Assembly: GCA_002070275.1 (NCBI GenBank)
Contig: MWCY01000009.1
Span: 23,371 to 87,370 of the forward strand
DNA: 64,000 nt
DNA from: Candidatus Hydrogenedentes bacterium ADurb.Bin170
GTDB taxonomy: Bacteria > Hydrogenedentota > Hydrogenedentia > Hydrogenedentales > CAITNO01
Direction of reading: 5' to 3'
Shown piece after piece: positions 55,916-63,942 of the stretch (its first letter is position 1; every line of letters starts with the position of its first letter). The notes beneath the pieces were generated by a model that was not told where the DNA came from, searched no databases, and saw only the letters and a program-made list of their open reading frames with translations. A program made the translations under genes and the position numbers.

Positions 55916-55946
55916 TTGATCAGGGCACTCCCTGCGGTTGTATAAT
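55916..55946 (+). promoter_or_regulatory. Candidate promoter of the DUF2007 gene
   Basis: TTGATC and a perfect TATAAT are separated by 19 bases. The -10 ends 26 bases before the ATG. Confidence 0.5.
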
Positions 55947-55972
55947 TTTTTTTAACGAATAAAGGCTTTCCC

Positions 55973-56419
55973 ATGAAAAAAGAATTTGTAAGCATTCTTA
56001 AATGCGCCGACGCAGCAGAAGCCGCTTTTTATACAGACTATCTTGCCGCCCGCGGCATCCCGGTGACCAACACGATCGAAACCATGAGGGCGTGGACAGG
56101 GCGTTATGCACAGCTAAGCGGAAAGCCCGTGCTTCGCGTACAAAAAGAATACGTAGCTGAAGCACGCAAACTGCTTAAGGAAGTGCCGGAAGCGGACTAT
56201 TCAGAAATGGAACAACTGGCGGAAAAGCAGGCGGAAACATGGCTGGAAACTGATACTCTCGATCACTGCCCGCTGTGCGGCTCTTCCAAAATTGATTCCA
56301 TTCCTGCGGGCAGTCTCGCAGGGTGGCTCGTTTGGCTTTTTAGCCTCGGACTGTTTAAGCCCGATGGCACTCCTTTCTGGGTCTGCCGTGACTGCGACTG
56401 GGATTCACGCCGAAAATAA
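55973..56419 (+). CDS. DUF2007 protein with C-terminal zinc ribbon
   Basis: This 148-residue protein has an N-terminal DUF2007 (putative signal-transducing, GlnB-like) domain (about residues 5-72) and a C-terminal zinc ribbon with CPLCG (about 98-102) and CRDCDW (about 137-142). Between the cysteine pairs is a hydrophobic stretch (AGSLAGWLVWLFSLGLF) that may contact the membrane. The function is unknown. Confidence 0.85.
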   Translation: MKKEFVSILKCADAAEAAFYTDYLAARGIPVTNTIETMRAWTGRYAQLSGKPVLRVQKEYVAEARKLLKEVPEADYSEMEQLAEKQAETWLETDTLDHCPLCGSSKIDSIPAGSLAGWLVWLFSLGLFKPDGTPFWVCRDCDWDSRRK

Positions 56420-56423
56420 ACAA

Positions 56424-56461
56424 AGGCTGCTGCCTGATCGGAGGATCCAGACAGCAGCCTG
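56424..56461. terminator. Terminator between DUF2007 and rpmJ
   Basis: A 9-bp stem (AGGCTGCTG with CAGCAGCCT) lies between the two convergent genes. A T-rich tract follows on the minus strand, so it fits rpmJ best; it may also stop the plus-strand unit. Confidence 0.65.
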
Positions 56462-56484
56462 ACATATTACGTGATGTGATAAAA

Positions 56485-56610
56485 TCAGCCCTGACGCGCT
56501 TTGAAGCGGGGGTTCTTTTTGTTAATTACATAGAGGCGCCCTTTTCTGCGGACAATTTTGCATGCAGGATGGCGTTTCTTGGCGCTTTTCAGAGAGGATA
56601 ACACACGCAT
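56485..56610 (-). CDS. rpmJ: Large ribosomal subunit protein bL36, zinc-independent (YkgO/RpmJ2) type
   Basis: A 41-codon frame with AAGGAG eight bases upstream encodes [20 protein letters not shown] followed by [21 protein letters not shown], which splits as [13 protein letters not shown] and PRFKARQG. This is the YkgO-like L36: it keeps only one cysteine (Cys17) of the CxxC-C-H zinc site present in the ordinary form. It stands alone, away from the spc operon. In other bacteria this form can replace zinc-binding L36 when zinc is short. Whether a zinc-binding copy exists elsewhere is unknown. Confidence 0.93.
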   Translation of the reverse strand: MRVLSSLKSAKKRHPACKIVRRKGRLYVINKKNPRFKARQG

Positions 56611-56684
56611 TACTGATACTCCTTAACATTACTATTTGAAAAAGTGATAGACAGAATAATTACACCTCTTCCCTCAACCTCTAT

Positions 56685-56714
56685 AGGGTAGCGTATTTAA
56701 CTACGCTATGTCAA
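56685..56714 (-). promoter_or_regulatory. Candidate rpmJ promoter with an inverted repeat between its boxes
   Basis: A perfect TTGACA on the minus strand is followed after 18 bases by TACCCT, a weak -10. The spacer is almost wholly an inverted repeat, TAGCGTA-(6)-TACGCTA (56689-56708), placed where a repressor or a MerR-type activator would act. A leader of about 65 bases would follow. Confidence 0.5.
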
Positions 56715-56784
56715 ATTTTTGTCTCCGGTATTCATCGGCTTTTATTGCCTGCCAAAGCAGTTCAGGAACGTTTTCAGTATAAAT

Positions 56785-56814
56785 TTGATGCCTTGAAGGA
56801 AAAAAGGGTATACT
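56785..56814 (+). promoter_or_regulatory. Promoter of the EF-G-like gene
   Basis: TTGATG and TATACT are separated by 18 bases, about 100 bases before the ATG. Confidence 0.55.
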
Positions 56815-56916
56815 ACAGACCCCTGATTGTATTATCTGCAATACCCTTATGTTTATTTTTGACTGAAACCATAACGCCTGTACATCAGGCAAAATCTGTG
56901 CCGGAGGGTTTGATTC

Positions 56917-58947
56917 ATGGCGACAATTGAAGCTGGAAAGATTCGCAATGTTGGCATTGTAGGTCACGGCGGCGTCGGAAAAACGACGCTCGTCGAGCAC
57001 ATTCTCCACATGGCGGGTCTTACCGGCCGTCTGGGAACAGTAGAAGAAGGCAACACTGTTTGCGACTATCTCGAAGAGGAGATAGAACGGAAGCACAGTA
57101 TAGCCATGGCGCTTGCCAATACGGAATGGAAAGGCGGCCGGATTCATCTGATTGATCATCCGGGATACATGGACTTTCTGGGGGAAATGGCTTCATCCAC
57201 TCCGCTGGTTGACGGGCTGGTGATCGTAGTCGATGCTTCTACAGGCGTTCAGGTTGGTATGGACAATGCCTGGAAATACGCAGAACGCTTTAAAGTGCCC
57301 CGTGCTTTTTTCGTAAACAAACTGGATCGCGAACACACAAGTTTTGATGAAACAGTACATCTGCTGCAGGAGACCTACGGTCGCCACTGTGTTCCTATCG
57401 TGATTCCTGTCGGCGAAGGGGCTGATCTGAAGGATGTAGTCAACATTGTTACCGGCGACAATCTTCCTGCCGGTGCCGACGCGCTGAAAGAAGCGCTTGT
57501 TGAGGCTGTTGCCGAAACAGACGATACCTTGATGGAAAAATATCTGGAGACGCTGGAACTTTCACCGGAAGAATTCCGCAATGGTCTTCAGAAAGGGATT
57601 ACCTCCGGACAGATTATTCCCATTCTGGCAGGCAGCGTTGCTCTGGAAAAAGGAATTACCCAGCTTCTGGACATGATCGCTGAATCTTTCCCCAGTCCCC
57701 TTGACCGTACCATCAACGCTCTGGATGAAAAAGGCGAAGAAGTGACGGTTACACCCGATCCTAACGGGCCTTTTCTTGCGCAGGTTTTCCGTTCCATCGT
57801 TGACCCCTTTGTCGGCCATCTGACGCTTTTCCGGGTACTGAGCGGCACACTGAAATCCGACACAGATTTTTACAACGTTACGTCCAATACAAAAGAACGT
57901 TCCGGCAAAATTCTTCTTTTGAACGGTAAACAGCAGACCCCCATCGACGCAGTGCTTCCCGGCGACCTTGCCGCCATGACCAAACTTAAAAACACGCACT
58001 TCGGCGATACCATCGGCGCATTAAACTGCAATCTTCATATGGCGCCAATTCAGCTGCCTGAATCGATGGTAAAACTGGCAATCCAGCCGAAAGCCCGCTC
58101 CGACGAAGACAAAATCGGTGAAGCCCTGAACAGGCTGGCAGAAGAAGATCCAACCTTTACCCACTATCGTGACACGGCAACCAACGAGCATGTGATCAGA
58201 GGAATGGGCGATCTTCAGCTGGATATTCTTCTTAGCCGCATGCAGCGCAAGTATAAAGTGGAAGCAGAAACCCGTATACCCAAAGTTGCCTATCTGGAGA
58301 CCATTAAAAGCAAAGTTGAGGTGCAGGGCAAACACAAAAAGCAGAGTGGCGGCCACGGTCAGTACGGCGATGTGCACCTTCGTATCTCTCCGAATGAACG
58401 CGGTGCCGGATACCAGTTTATTGACAGTATTGTCGGCGGCGTAGTACCCAAGCAGTATATCCCGCACGTTGACAAAGGCGGCTTTGAAGCGCTGGAACGT
58501 GGCGTTATCAGCGGACATCCGGTTGTGGACGTCATTGTGGAACTTTTCTTCGGCTCCTACCATGCTGTGGACTCTTCGGAAATGGCATTTAAACTGGCGG
58601 CTTCCAAAGCTATCCAAAAGGGTATTCGCGAAGCACGCCCCTGCCTGCTCGAACCCATTATGGAAATTGCCGTCACTGTACCGGAAGAATTCATGGGTGA
58701 CATCAACGGCGATCTGAACAGCCGACGCGGCCGAATCCTCGGCATGGACGCTCTGGGCGGTGGCAGGCAGGTGATCCGTGCAAACGTCCCTGAAGCGGAA
58801 ATCCTTCGTTACTCCACCGAACTCCGAAGCATGACGCAGGGCAGAGGCAATTACGAAGTACACCTCAGCCACTATGACGAAGTGCCGGATCATATTGCCA
58901 AGGAAATTATCGCCGCTTACGAAAAGACCAGGACAGAAGAAGAATAA
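56917..58947 (+). CDS. Elongation factor G-like GTPase (EF-G paralogue)
   Basis: This 676-residue protein has the five-domain EF-G plan: a GTPase domain (about 1-270) with G1 GHGGVGKTTL, G3 DHPGYMD and G4 NKLD, then domain II, domain III, domain IV (about 470-590, GGVVPKQYIPHVDKGG) and domain V ending LRSMTQGRGNYEVHLSHYD. G1 is GHGGVGKT instead of the GHxDAGKT of standard EF-G, the mark of the EF-G-like group of Planctomycetes, Deinococcus and others. It could act in translocation, ribosome recycling or a regulatory role. It stands alone, outside any str operon. Confidence 0.92.
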   Translation: MATIEAGKIRNVGIVGHGGVGKTTLVEHILHMAGLTGRLGTVEEGNTVCDYLEEEIERKHSIAMALANTEWKGGRIHLIDHPGYMDFLGEMASSTPLVDGLVIVVDASTGVQVGMDNAWKYAERFKVPRAFFVNKLDREHTSFDETVHLLQETYGRHCVPIVIPVGEGADLKDVVNIVTGDNLPAGADALKEALVEAVAETDDTLMEKYLETLELSPEEFRNGLQKGITSGQIIPILAGSVALEKGITQLLDMIAESFPSPLDRTINALDEKGEEVTVTPDPNGPFLAQVFRSIVDPFVGHLTLFRVLSGTLKSDTDFYNVTSNTKERSGKILLLNGKQQTPIDAVLPGDLAAMTKLKNTHFGDTIGALNCNLHMAPIQLPESMVKLAIQPKARSDEDKIGEALNRLAEEDPTFTHYRDTATNEHVIRGMGDLQLDILLSRMQRKYKVEAETRIPKVAYLETIKSKVEVQGKHKKQSGGHGQYGDVHLRISPNERGAGYQFIDSIVGGVVPKQYIPHVDKGGFEALERGVISGHPVVDVIVELFFGSYHAVDSSEMAFKLAASKAIQKGIREARPCLLEPIMEIAVTVPEEFMGDINGDLNSRRGRILGMDALGGGRQVIRANVPEAEILRYSTELRSMTQGRGNYEVHLSHYDEVPDHIAKEIIAAYEKTRTEEE

Positions 58948-58975
58948 CCTTTCTTACTTCCTACCCCCGCTTTTT

Positions 58976-59004
58976 AACGGTCTGCCTTGCGCAGGCCGTT
59001 TTTC
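58976..59004 (+). terminator. Rho-independent terminator of the EF-G-like gene
   Basis: A 10-bp stem (AACGGTCTGC with GCAGGCCGTT, one G-T pair) with a five-base loop is followed by a T-rich tract. Confidence 0.8.
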
Positions 59005-59017
59005 TTTTTCATTTCAG

Positions 59018-59046
59018 TTGAATTAGACTCCGTTTTCCTGTAACTA
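59018..59046 (+). promoter_or_regulatory. Candidate promoter of the symporter gene
   Basis: TTGAAT and TAACTA are separated by 17 bases; TATACC overlaps at a longer distance. The -10 is weak. It would place the inverted repeat that follows in the leader. Confidence 0.4.
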
Positions 59047-59073
59047 TACCCTTTTGGTTCTGTCTTCCCTGTT

Positions 59074-59103
59074 AAGTTCTCTTCGCTTGCAGAAAGAGAA
59101 CTT
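59074..59103 (+). promoter_or_regulatory. 10-bp perfect inverted repeat directly before the symporter ribosome-binding site
   Basis: AAGTTCTCTT and AAGAGAACTT are perfect complements around a 10-base loop. There is no T run after it; instead the ribosome-binding purines (GGAAAGGAAAGG) follow immediately. It could be a leader hairpin or an operator. Confidence 0.55.
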
Positions 59104-59118
59104 GGAAAGGAAAGGGTG

Positions 59119-61134
59119 ATGGGTACACTCAACGCCATAGACTATTCTGTAATCGGCGCTTATCTCGCTGCTTTGGTCGTGTTGGGCTTTGCGCTGGAAA
59201 AGATGGCATCCCAAAGTCTTGATGACTACTTTATTGGAGGACGACGTCTGCCGTGGTGGGCGCTAGGCATTTCCGGCATGGCTTATTTTCTGGACATGTC
59301 TGGTACCATGATCATCACCTCTTTTCTCTTCCTGCTGGGACCGCGCGGTCTTTTTATCGAATTCAGAGGCGGAGCTGTCCTGGTGCTGGCATTCATGATG
59401 CTATGGGGCGGCAAGTGGCATCGCCGCTCCAAGTGTCTGACCTCGGCGGAATGGATGGTTTTTCGCTTCGGTGACGGCTGGAGCGGGCGTTTTGCACAGG
59501 CTGTTTCGGCACTTGCGGGCGTTGTCAGCGCCGTCGGGATGCTTGCCTATCTGATCAAGGGGGCAGGTCTTTTTCTTACACTCTTTTTCCCCTATTCGCC
59601 TTTGACCTGTACGCTGATCATGATCGGCGTTGCTACCTTCTACACCATGATTTCCGGGTTTTACGGGGTCGTCTTTACTGATCTGTTTCAAGCCGCCATT
59701 ATCCTGATCGGCGTTATTCTTGTTACGGTCATGGCTGTTCTTCGGCTTCAGGGAACGGCAGATTTCAGTTTAATTGCATCTCAGGTAACAGGCAATGCGC
59801 AATGGCTTGAAAGCCTGCCGCGTTGGCATACAACAATGCCCGCCGGATATGAACAATATGAAGCATTGATCATGTTCGCTTTTTTTTACCTGATGAAAAA
59901 CATTTTCCTAGGTATAGGTACGGGTGCAGATCCCCGTTATCTGGGAGCAAAAAGCGACAGGGAATGCGGTCTGCTAAGCCTTTTCTGGACTTCACTTATG
60001 ACCATTCGCTGGCCCATGATGATCTCCTTTGCCGTTCTCGGTATCTTCCTTGTCCATGATATTTTTCCTGATCAAACCGCACTTTCAACCACTGCTGCAC
60101 TCATAAAAAGTGAAACAGGTGTAGCGGACAAAACCGTATGGGCCGACACCTTATCCCATATTGCCAACCACCCCGATGCCTACTCTGAAGAATTTATACA
60201 ACAGTTGAAGGGTATGCTCGGTAATGGCCAGTGGCAAAAAAAACTGCTTCTGCTCGGGTATGAAGGGCACGTTGATCCTGAGCGCATTCTTCCGGCGGTG
60301 TTGCTCTTTACTATCCCGCCCGGATTACGCGGCCTGCTTCTGGTGGTGCTCCTGGCAGCGGCAATGTCCACGTTCAATGCCACCATCAATCTTACGACAG
60401 GCCTGATTACACGAGATTTCTACCAGAAATATCTAAGGCCCCGCGCCTCCACCCGTGAATTGATCTATACCAACTGGGCCGTTGTCCTGCTTCTGGTTGT
60501 AATCTCTTTTCTTTTCGCTTTTTCCATCCAGAGCATCAACGACATCTGGGCGTGGATCATCATGGGTCTGGGTGCCGGGCTTATGATCCCGGGTATTCTG
60601 CGCCTGCTCTGGTGGCGGTTTAATGGCGGAGGCTTTGCTGCGGGAACCTTCGCGGGTCTACTGGCGGCAGTACTGCAGCGCTGGTTTTATCCGGGGCTGG
60701 ATGAACGGCTTCAGTTAGTTTTTTTAGGGCTTATCGGGTTCCTTGCCGCCCTGGCAGGCACCTGGCTTACGCCTCCTGAAGAGGATTCCGTTGTAGCTCG
60801 TTTTTATAATATAACCCGCCCCTTCGGACTGTGGGGCCCTTATAAAAAGAGGCTGGCTGAAAAAGATCTTCTGGAACTGGATGTGGAGCACAGACGCGAC
60901 TTACTCACCTGTCCTTTTGCGCTGCTATGGCAAATCTGTATGTTCCTTGCGCCTATGCAGTTTGTGGTCGGCGCCTGGCGGGGCTTCTGTGTCACCTCAA
61001 TTTTGTGGCTTCTCTGCGGGCTGGTCATGTATTTTGTGTGGTTCAGGCACCTTCCCGCTGAGAACTATTTTGATCCCTGCGAAGAAGCGGGCGTGTGTCT
61101 TGGAGAAGGAGAACAGGGACGGCTGACGAAATAG
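59119..61134 (+). CDS. Sodium:solute symporter family protein
   Basis: This 671-residue membrane protein has about 13-14 segments of the LeuT-type SSS fold. The start (DYSVIGAYLAALVVLGFALE, then DDYFIGGRRLPWWALGISGMA) is typical. There is an extended loop (about residues 320-385) and a soluble C-terminus rich in charge. Close relatives in planctomycete-type genomes are annotated as sugar or amino-acid symporters; the solute is unknown. The ATG is chosen over a GTG one codon upstream because of spacing to AAAGG. Confidence 0.9.
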   Translation: MGTLNAIDYSVIGAYLAALVVLGFALEKMASQSLDDYFIGGRRLPWWALGISGMAYFLDMSGTMIITSFLFLLGPRGLFIEFRGGAVLVLAFMMLWGGKWHRRSKCLTSAEWMVFRFGDGWSGRFAQAVSALAGVVSAVGMLAYLIKGAGLFLTLFFPYSPLTCTLIMIGVATFYTMISGFYGVVFTDLFQAAIILIGVILVTVMAVLRLQGTADFSLIASQVTGNAQWLESLPRWHTTMPAGYEQYEALIMFAFFYLMKNIFLGIGTGADPRYLGAKSDRECGLLSLFWTSLMTIRWPMMISFAVLGIFLVHDIFPDQTALSTTAALIKSETGVADKTVWADTLSHIANHPDAYSEEFIQQLKGMLGNGQWQKKLLLLGYEGHVDPERILPAVLLFTIPPGLRGLLLVVLLAAAMSTFNATINLTTGLITRDFYQKYLRPRASTRELIYTNWAVVLLLVVISFLFAFSIQSINDIWAWIIMGLGAGLMIPGILRLLWWRFNGGGFAAGTFAGLLAAVLQRWFYPGLDERLQLVFLGLIGFLAALAGTWLTPPEEDSVVARFYNITRPFGLWGPYKKRLAEKDLLELDVEHRRDLLTCPFALLWQICMFLAPMQFVVGAWRGFCVTSILWLLCGLVMYFVWFRHLPAENYFDPCEEAGVCLGEGEQGRLTK

Positions 61135-61245
61135 CACAACAGCCATAAGCGCCCATGTGTTTTGTCTTCGCAATGATCTTTGTGCTCTCCCGCATAAATG
61201 CGTTAAACTACTGACTCTACCCGCTTCATTCAGAAAGAGTCTACA

Positions 61246-62517
61246 ATGAACCCCTCCGTTTCTGCTCTTGTTATTTTTATTGTGGCGTACAGCCTTTTTG
61301 TGATTTTTCCCATGCGCCGAAGTTTTTCGGCTCTGGGCGCTGTAGCGCTCCTTTTTATTACGCAGACTATAGACCCCGTAGACGCTCTGGTCCATGGAGT
61401 TAACTGGAATGTCATGGGCATATTTGTGGGTATGCTTGTGCTGGCAGATGTTTTTATGGGCAGCCGATTCCCTGCTTATCTCGCTGAAATCATCGTGAAC
61501 CGCGCTCCTAACACGGCTGTTGCCATTCTTTTTATCTGCGTGATGACAAGTGTGATTTCCGCTTTTGTGGAAAATGTGGCTACCGTCCTTATAGTTGCAC
61601 CTGTCGGTCTTGCTTTGGCGAAAAAACTGGATTTCAATCCAATCAATATGATGACTGCCATTGCTATCTCGAGCAATCTTCAGGGCTGTGCCACCCTCAT
61701 CGGCGACCCGCCCAGCATGCTGCTCGGCGGCTTTGCAAAAATGAATTTTATGGATTTTTTCTGGTATCAGGGAAAGCCTGGGATCTTTTTTGCCGTCCAG
61801 ATAGGTGCTGTCACTTCCTCCCTTTACCTGTACTTCGTTTTCAGAGAACATAAAGTAAAAACAAAACTTTTGCCTGAAGAAAAAGTACTTTCCTGGATTC
61901 CTACGCTTCTGCTGCTCGCATTGATTATGGCGTTGGCAGGCACTTCCTTTTTTGACAAGGAGTTTACGTATCTTGCCGGGCTGATCTGTATGCTTTTTGC
62001 TGTGGCTGCCATCATCTGGGATCGTGCCACCAATCAGGAAGAGTTCTGGATCAACATGAAGAAGCTCGATTGGGACACCACCTTCTTTCTGTTTGGCGTG
62101 TTCATAATCGTGTACAGCCTCACCGAGACAGGCTGGATAGATCAGATCTCCGCATTTCTTTCGGCCCGGATCGGCGGCAATGTGTTGCTCGGTTATCTGC
62201 TTCTTCTGATTGTGTCCATTATTGTTTCGGGCTTTGTGGACAATGTGCCCTTTCTTGCCGCTATGCTTCCCGTAGCTTTAGACATGTCCCATAAATTAAA
62301 CATCAATCCAGCCATTTTTCTTTTCGGTCTCCTTCTCGGGGCCAGCCTGGGCGGAAACATCACGCCCATTGGTGCATCCGCAAATATAGTTGCCTGCGGC
62401 ATGCTTAAAAAAGACGGGCATCCCATTACTTTCGGGCAATTTATGAAAGTATCTGTTCCCTTCACCATCGCCGCTGTGGTACCCGCCGCGATTTTCGTTT
62501 GGTTTATGTGGGCATAG
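61246..62517 (+). CDS. ArsB/NhaD/SLC13-superfamily ion transporter
   Basis: This 423-residue membrane protein has about 11 segments with two inverted repeats. Each half carries a re-entrant loop signature: FVENVATVLIVAPV near residue 105 and FVDNVPFLAAMLPV near residue 328, each followed by a conserved polar stretch (IGDPPSMLLGG and ITPIGASANIVA). This places it in the ion transporter superfamily with ArsB, NhaD and the P protein. The transported ion (sodium, arsenite, citrate or another) is not determined. It follows the symporter by 111 bases. Confidence 0.88.
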   Translation: MNPSVSALVIFIVAYSLFVIFPMRRSFSALGAVALLFITQTIDPVDALVHGVNWNVMGIFVGMLVLADVFMGSRFPAYLAEIIVNRAPNTAVAILFICVMTSVISAFVENVATVLIVAPVGLALAKKLDFNPINMMTAIAISSNLQGCATLIGDPPSMLLGGFAKMNFMDFFWYQGKPGIFFAVQIGAVTSSLYLYFVFREHKVKTKLLPEEKVLSWIPTLLLLALIMALAGTSFFDKEFTYLAGLICMLFAVAAIIWDRATNQEEFWINMKKLDWDTTFFLFGVFIIVYSLTETGWIDQISAFLSARIGGNVLLGYLLLLIVSIIVSGFVDNVPFLAAMLPVALDMSHKLNINPAIFLFGLLLGASLGGNITPIGASANIVACGMLKKDGHPITFGQFMKVSVPFTIAAVVPAAIFVWFMWA

Positions 62518-62556
62518 TCCTTGTATTGCCGATCATTAGCTGCGAAGGATTCCGCC

Positions 62557-63942
62557 ATGTTCTTACGGTTTCTGCCGGTTTCATTTCTAATGTTGAGCAC
62601 AGTCTGCTTTCCGGCCTCAGCCGGGGACGAATCTTTCCGGGATCTCTATTCAGATACCTGGGCAGCAACAGATGGTGCCGGTCGTGTCCTTCCCATGGAA
62701 ACCGAAGCCCCTCCGCTCAGAAAAGACCGTTTTGTCGGCATTTTTTACTGGACCTGGCACATCCAGTATAAAAACGGACCTAATGACAACACCAAACTGA
62801 TACAGGCGGCAGGCGACAGTCCGGAAGTGGAATGGCCTGTCAACGGAACGCCCCATCACTGGGGTGAGCCGGAACTGGGTTATTACTGGATGACCGATCC
62901 CTTTGTCATAAGGAAACATGCCAGTATGCTCACCGATGCGGGCGTAGATGCTCTCTTTTTTGATACGACCAATGCCCCCTTCACCTGGAAAGAAGAATAT
63001 GAGGCGCTATGCAGGGAATATGAGCGCATGCGACAGGAAGGCAACCAAACACCTGCCATTTGTTTTATAGCACCCTTTGGCGATCCCATGCCTGTTCTGG
63101 AGCGCGTCTGGGAGGATCTGTATAAACCCGGGCTCTGGGAGGATCTTTGGTTCCGTTGGGAAGGAAAACCTCTGATTCTTGCCAATCCGGACTATGTGAA
63201 AGATCCGGAAATGCGTGCATTCTTTACTTTCCGCCGGCCTATGCCCGATTACTGGCTAGGCCCGAGTGGTCCCGATCAATGGAGCTGGCTTGAAGTTTAT
63301 CCGCAGCATGAGTTCAAAAACAGCCGCGGCGAAACAGAGCAGATGAGCGTAGGCGTTGCTCAGAATGCACTCCCCAACACGCCGGGTCCGGCACCAATGA
63401 GCCACACAAGAGGTGCCATGGGCAGAAGCTGGCATAACGGAGGCAAAGACCCGTCGCCCGATGCGGTCAAACTGGGGCTTAATTTTGATGAGCAGTGGCG
63501 GTACGCCCTCGAAAAAGATCCGACCTTCATTTTTGTAACCGGGTGGAACGAATGGATAGCGGGGCGCTTTCAAAAATGGAGCATCTATACGGATGAAACC
63601 AGCTACTATCCCGGCGGGCTTTTTGTAGACCAGTATACACAGGAATACAGCCGTGACTGCGAGCCCATGCGTGGCGGGCACGAGGACAATTATTATTATC
63701 AGCTGGCACACTGGATCCGAAAATACAAAGGGGTTCGCCCTCTTCCCCGCATACCCGGACCCGGTAATATCCGGATAGACGGCATATTCAATGACTGGTC
63801 GGATATACAGCCCGAGTACCGGGATGCCCGGGGCGATATTACCCACAGGGATCACAAAGGTTTTGGTGAAATACACTACACCAATACTACCGGCAGAAAT
63901 GACTTCATTACGGCGAAAGCCTCTTGGCGGATTCAAGGCTGA
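62557..63942 (+). CDS. Secreted glycoside-hydrolase-like protein, C-terminus probably cut by an insertion sequence
   Basis: This 461-residue protein has a signal peptide (residues 1-22, ending ASA) and a barrel domain (about 45-390) with RFVGIFYWTWH, DAGVDALFFDTTN and FVTGWNEWIAGRF, the pattern of GH99/GH71-like glycosidases. A carbohydrate-binding-like domain starts at about 405 (IDGIFNDWSDIQPEYRD, GFGEIHYTN) but stops at ITAKASWRIQG, far shorter than such domains. The next bases encode the C-terminus of a transposase on the other strand, so the real 3' end is probably displaced. GAAGGA lies seven bases before the chosen ATG. Confidence 0.82.
   Translation: MFLRFLPVSFLMLSTVCFPASAGDESFRDLYSDTWAATDGAGRVLPMETEAPPLRKDRFVGIFYWTWHIQYKNGPNDNTKLIQAAGDSPEVEWPVNGTPHHWGEPELGYYWMTDPFVIRKHASMLTDAGVDALFFDTTNAPFTWKEEYEALCREYERMRQEGNQTPAICFIAPFGDPMPVLERVWEDLYKPGLWEDLWFRWEGKPLILANPDYVKDPEMRAFFTFRRPMPDYWLGPSGPDQWSWLEVYPQHEFKNSRGETEQMSVGVAQNALPNTPGPAPMSHTRGAMGRSWHNGGKDPSPDAVKLGLNFDEQWRYALEKDPTFIFVTGWNEWIAGRFQKWSIYTDETSYYPGGLFVDQYTQEYSRDCEPMRGGHEDNYYYQLAHWIRKYKGVRPLPRIPGPGNIRIDGIFNDWSDIQPEYRDARGDITHRDHKGFGEIHYTNTTGRNDFITAKASWRIQG

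Larger units (their letters stand above)
56611..56916. other. Divergent regulatory region between rpmJ and the EF-G-like gene
   Basis: This 306-base gap contains no supported coding sequence. It holds the rpmJ promoter with an internal inverted repeat on the minus strand and the EF-G-like gene promoter on the plus strand, listed separately. Confidence 0.7.

Noticed and set aside
58021..58893. A 290-codon minus-strand frame inside the EF-G-like gene
   Set aside because: The EF-G domains on the plus strand are continuous through it, and the antisense peptide has no known motif.
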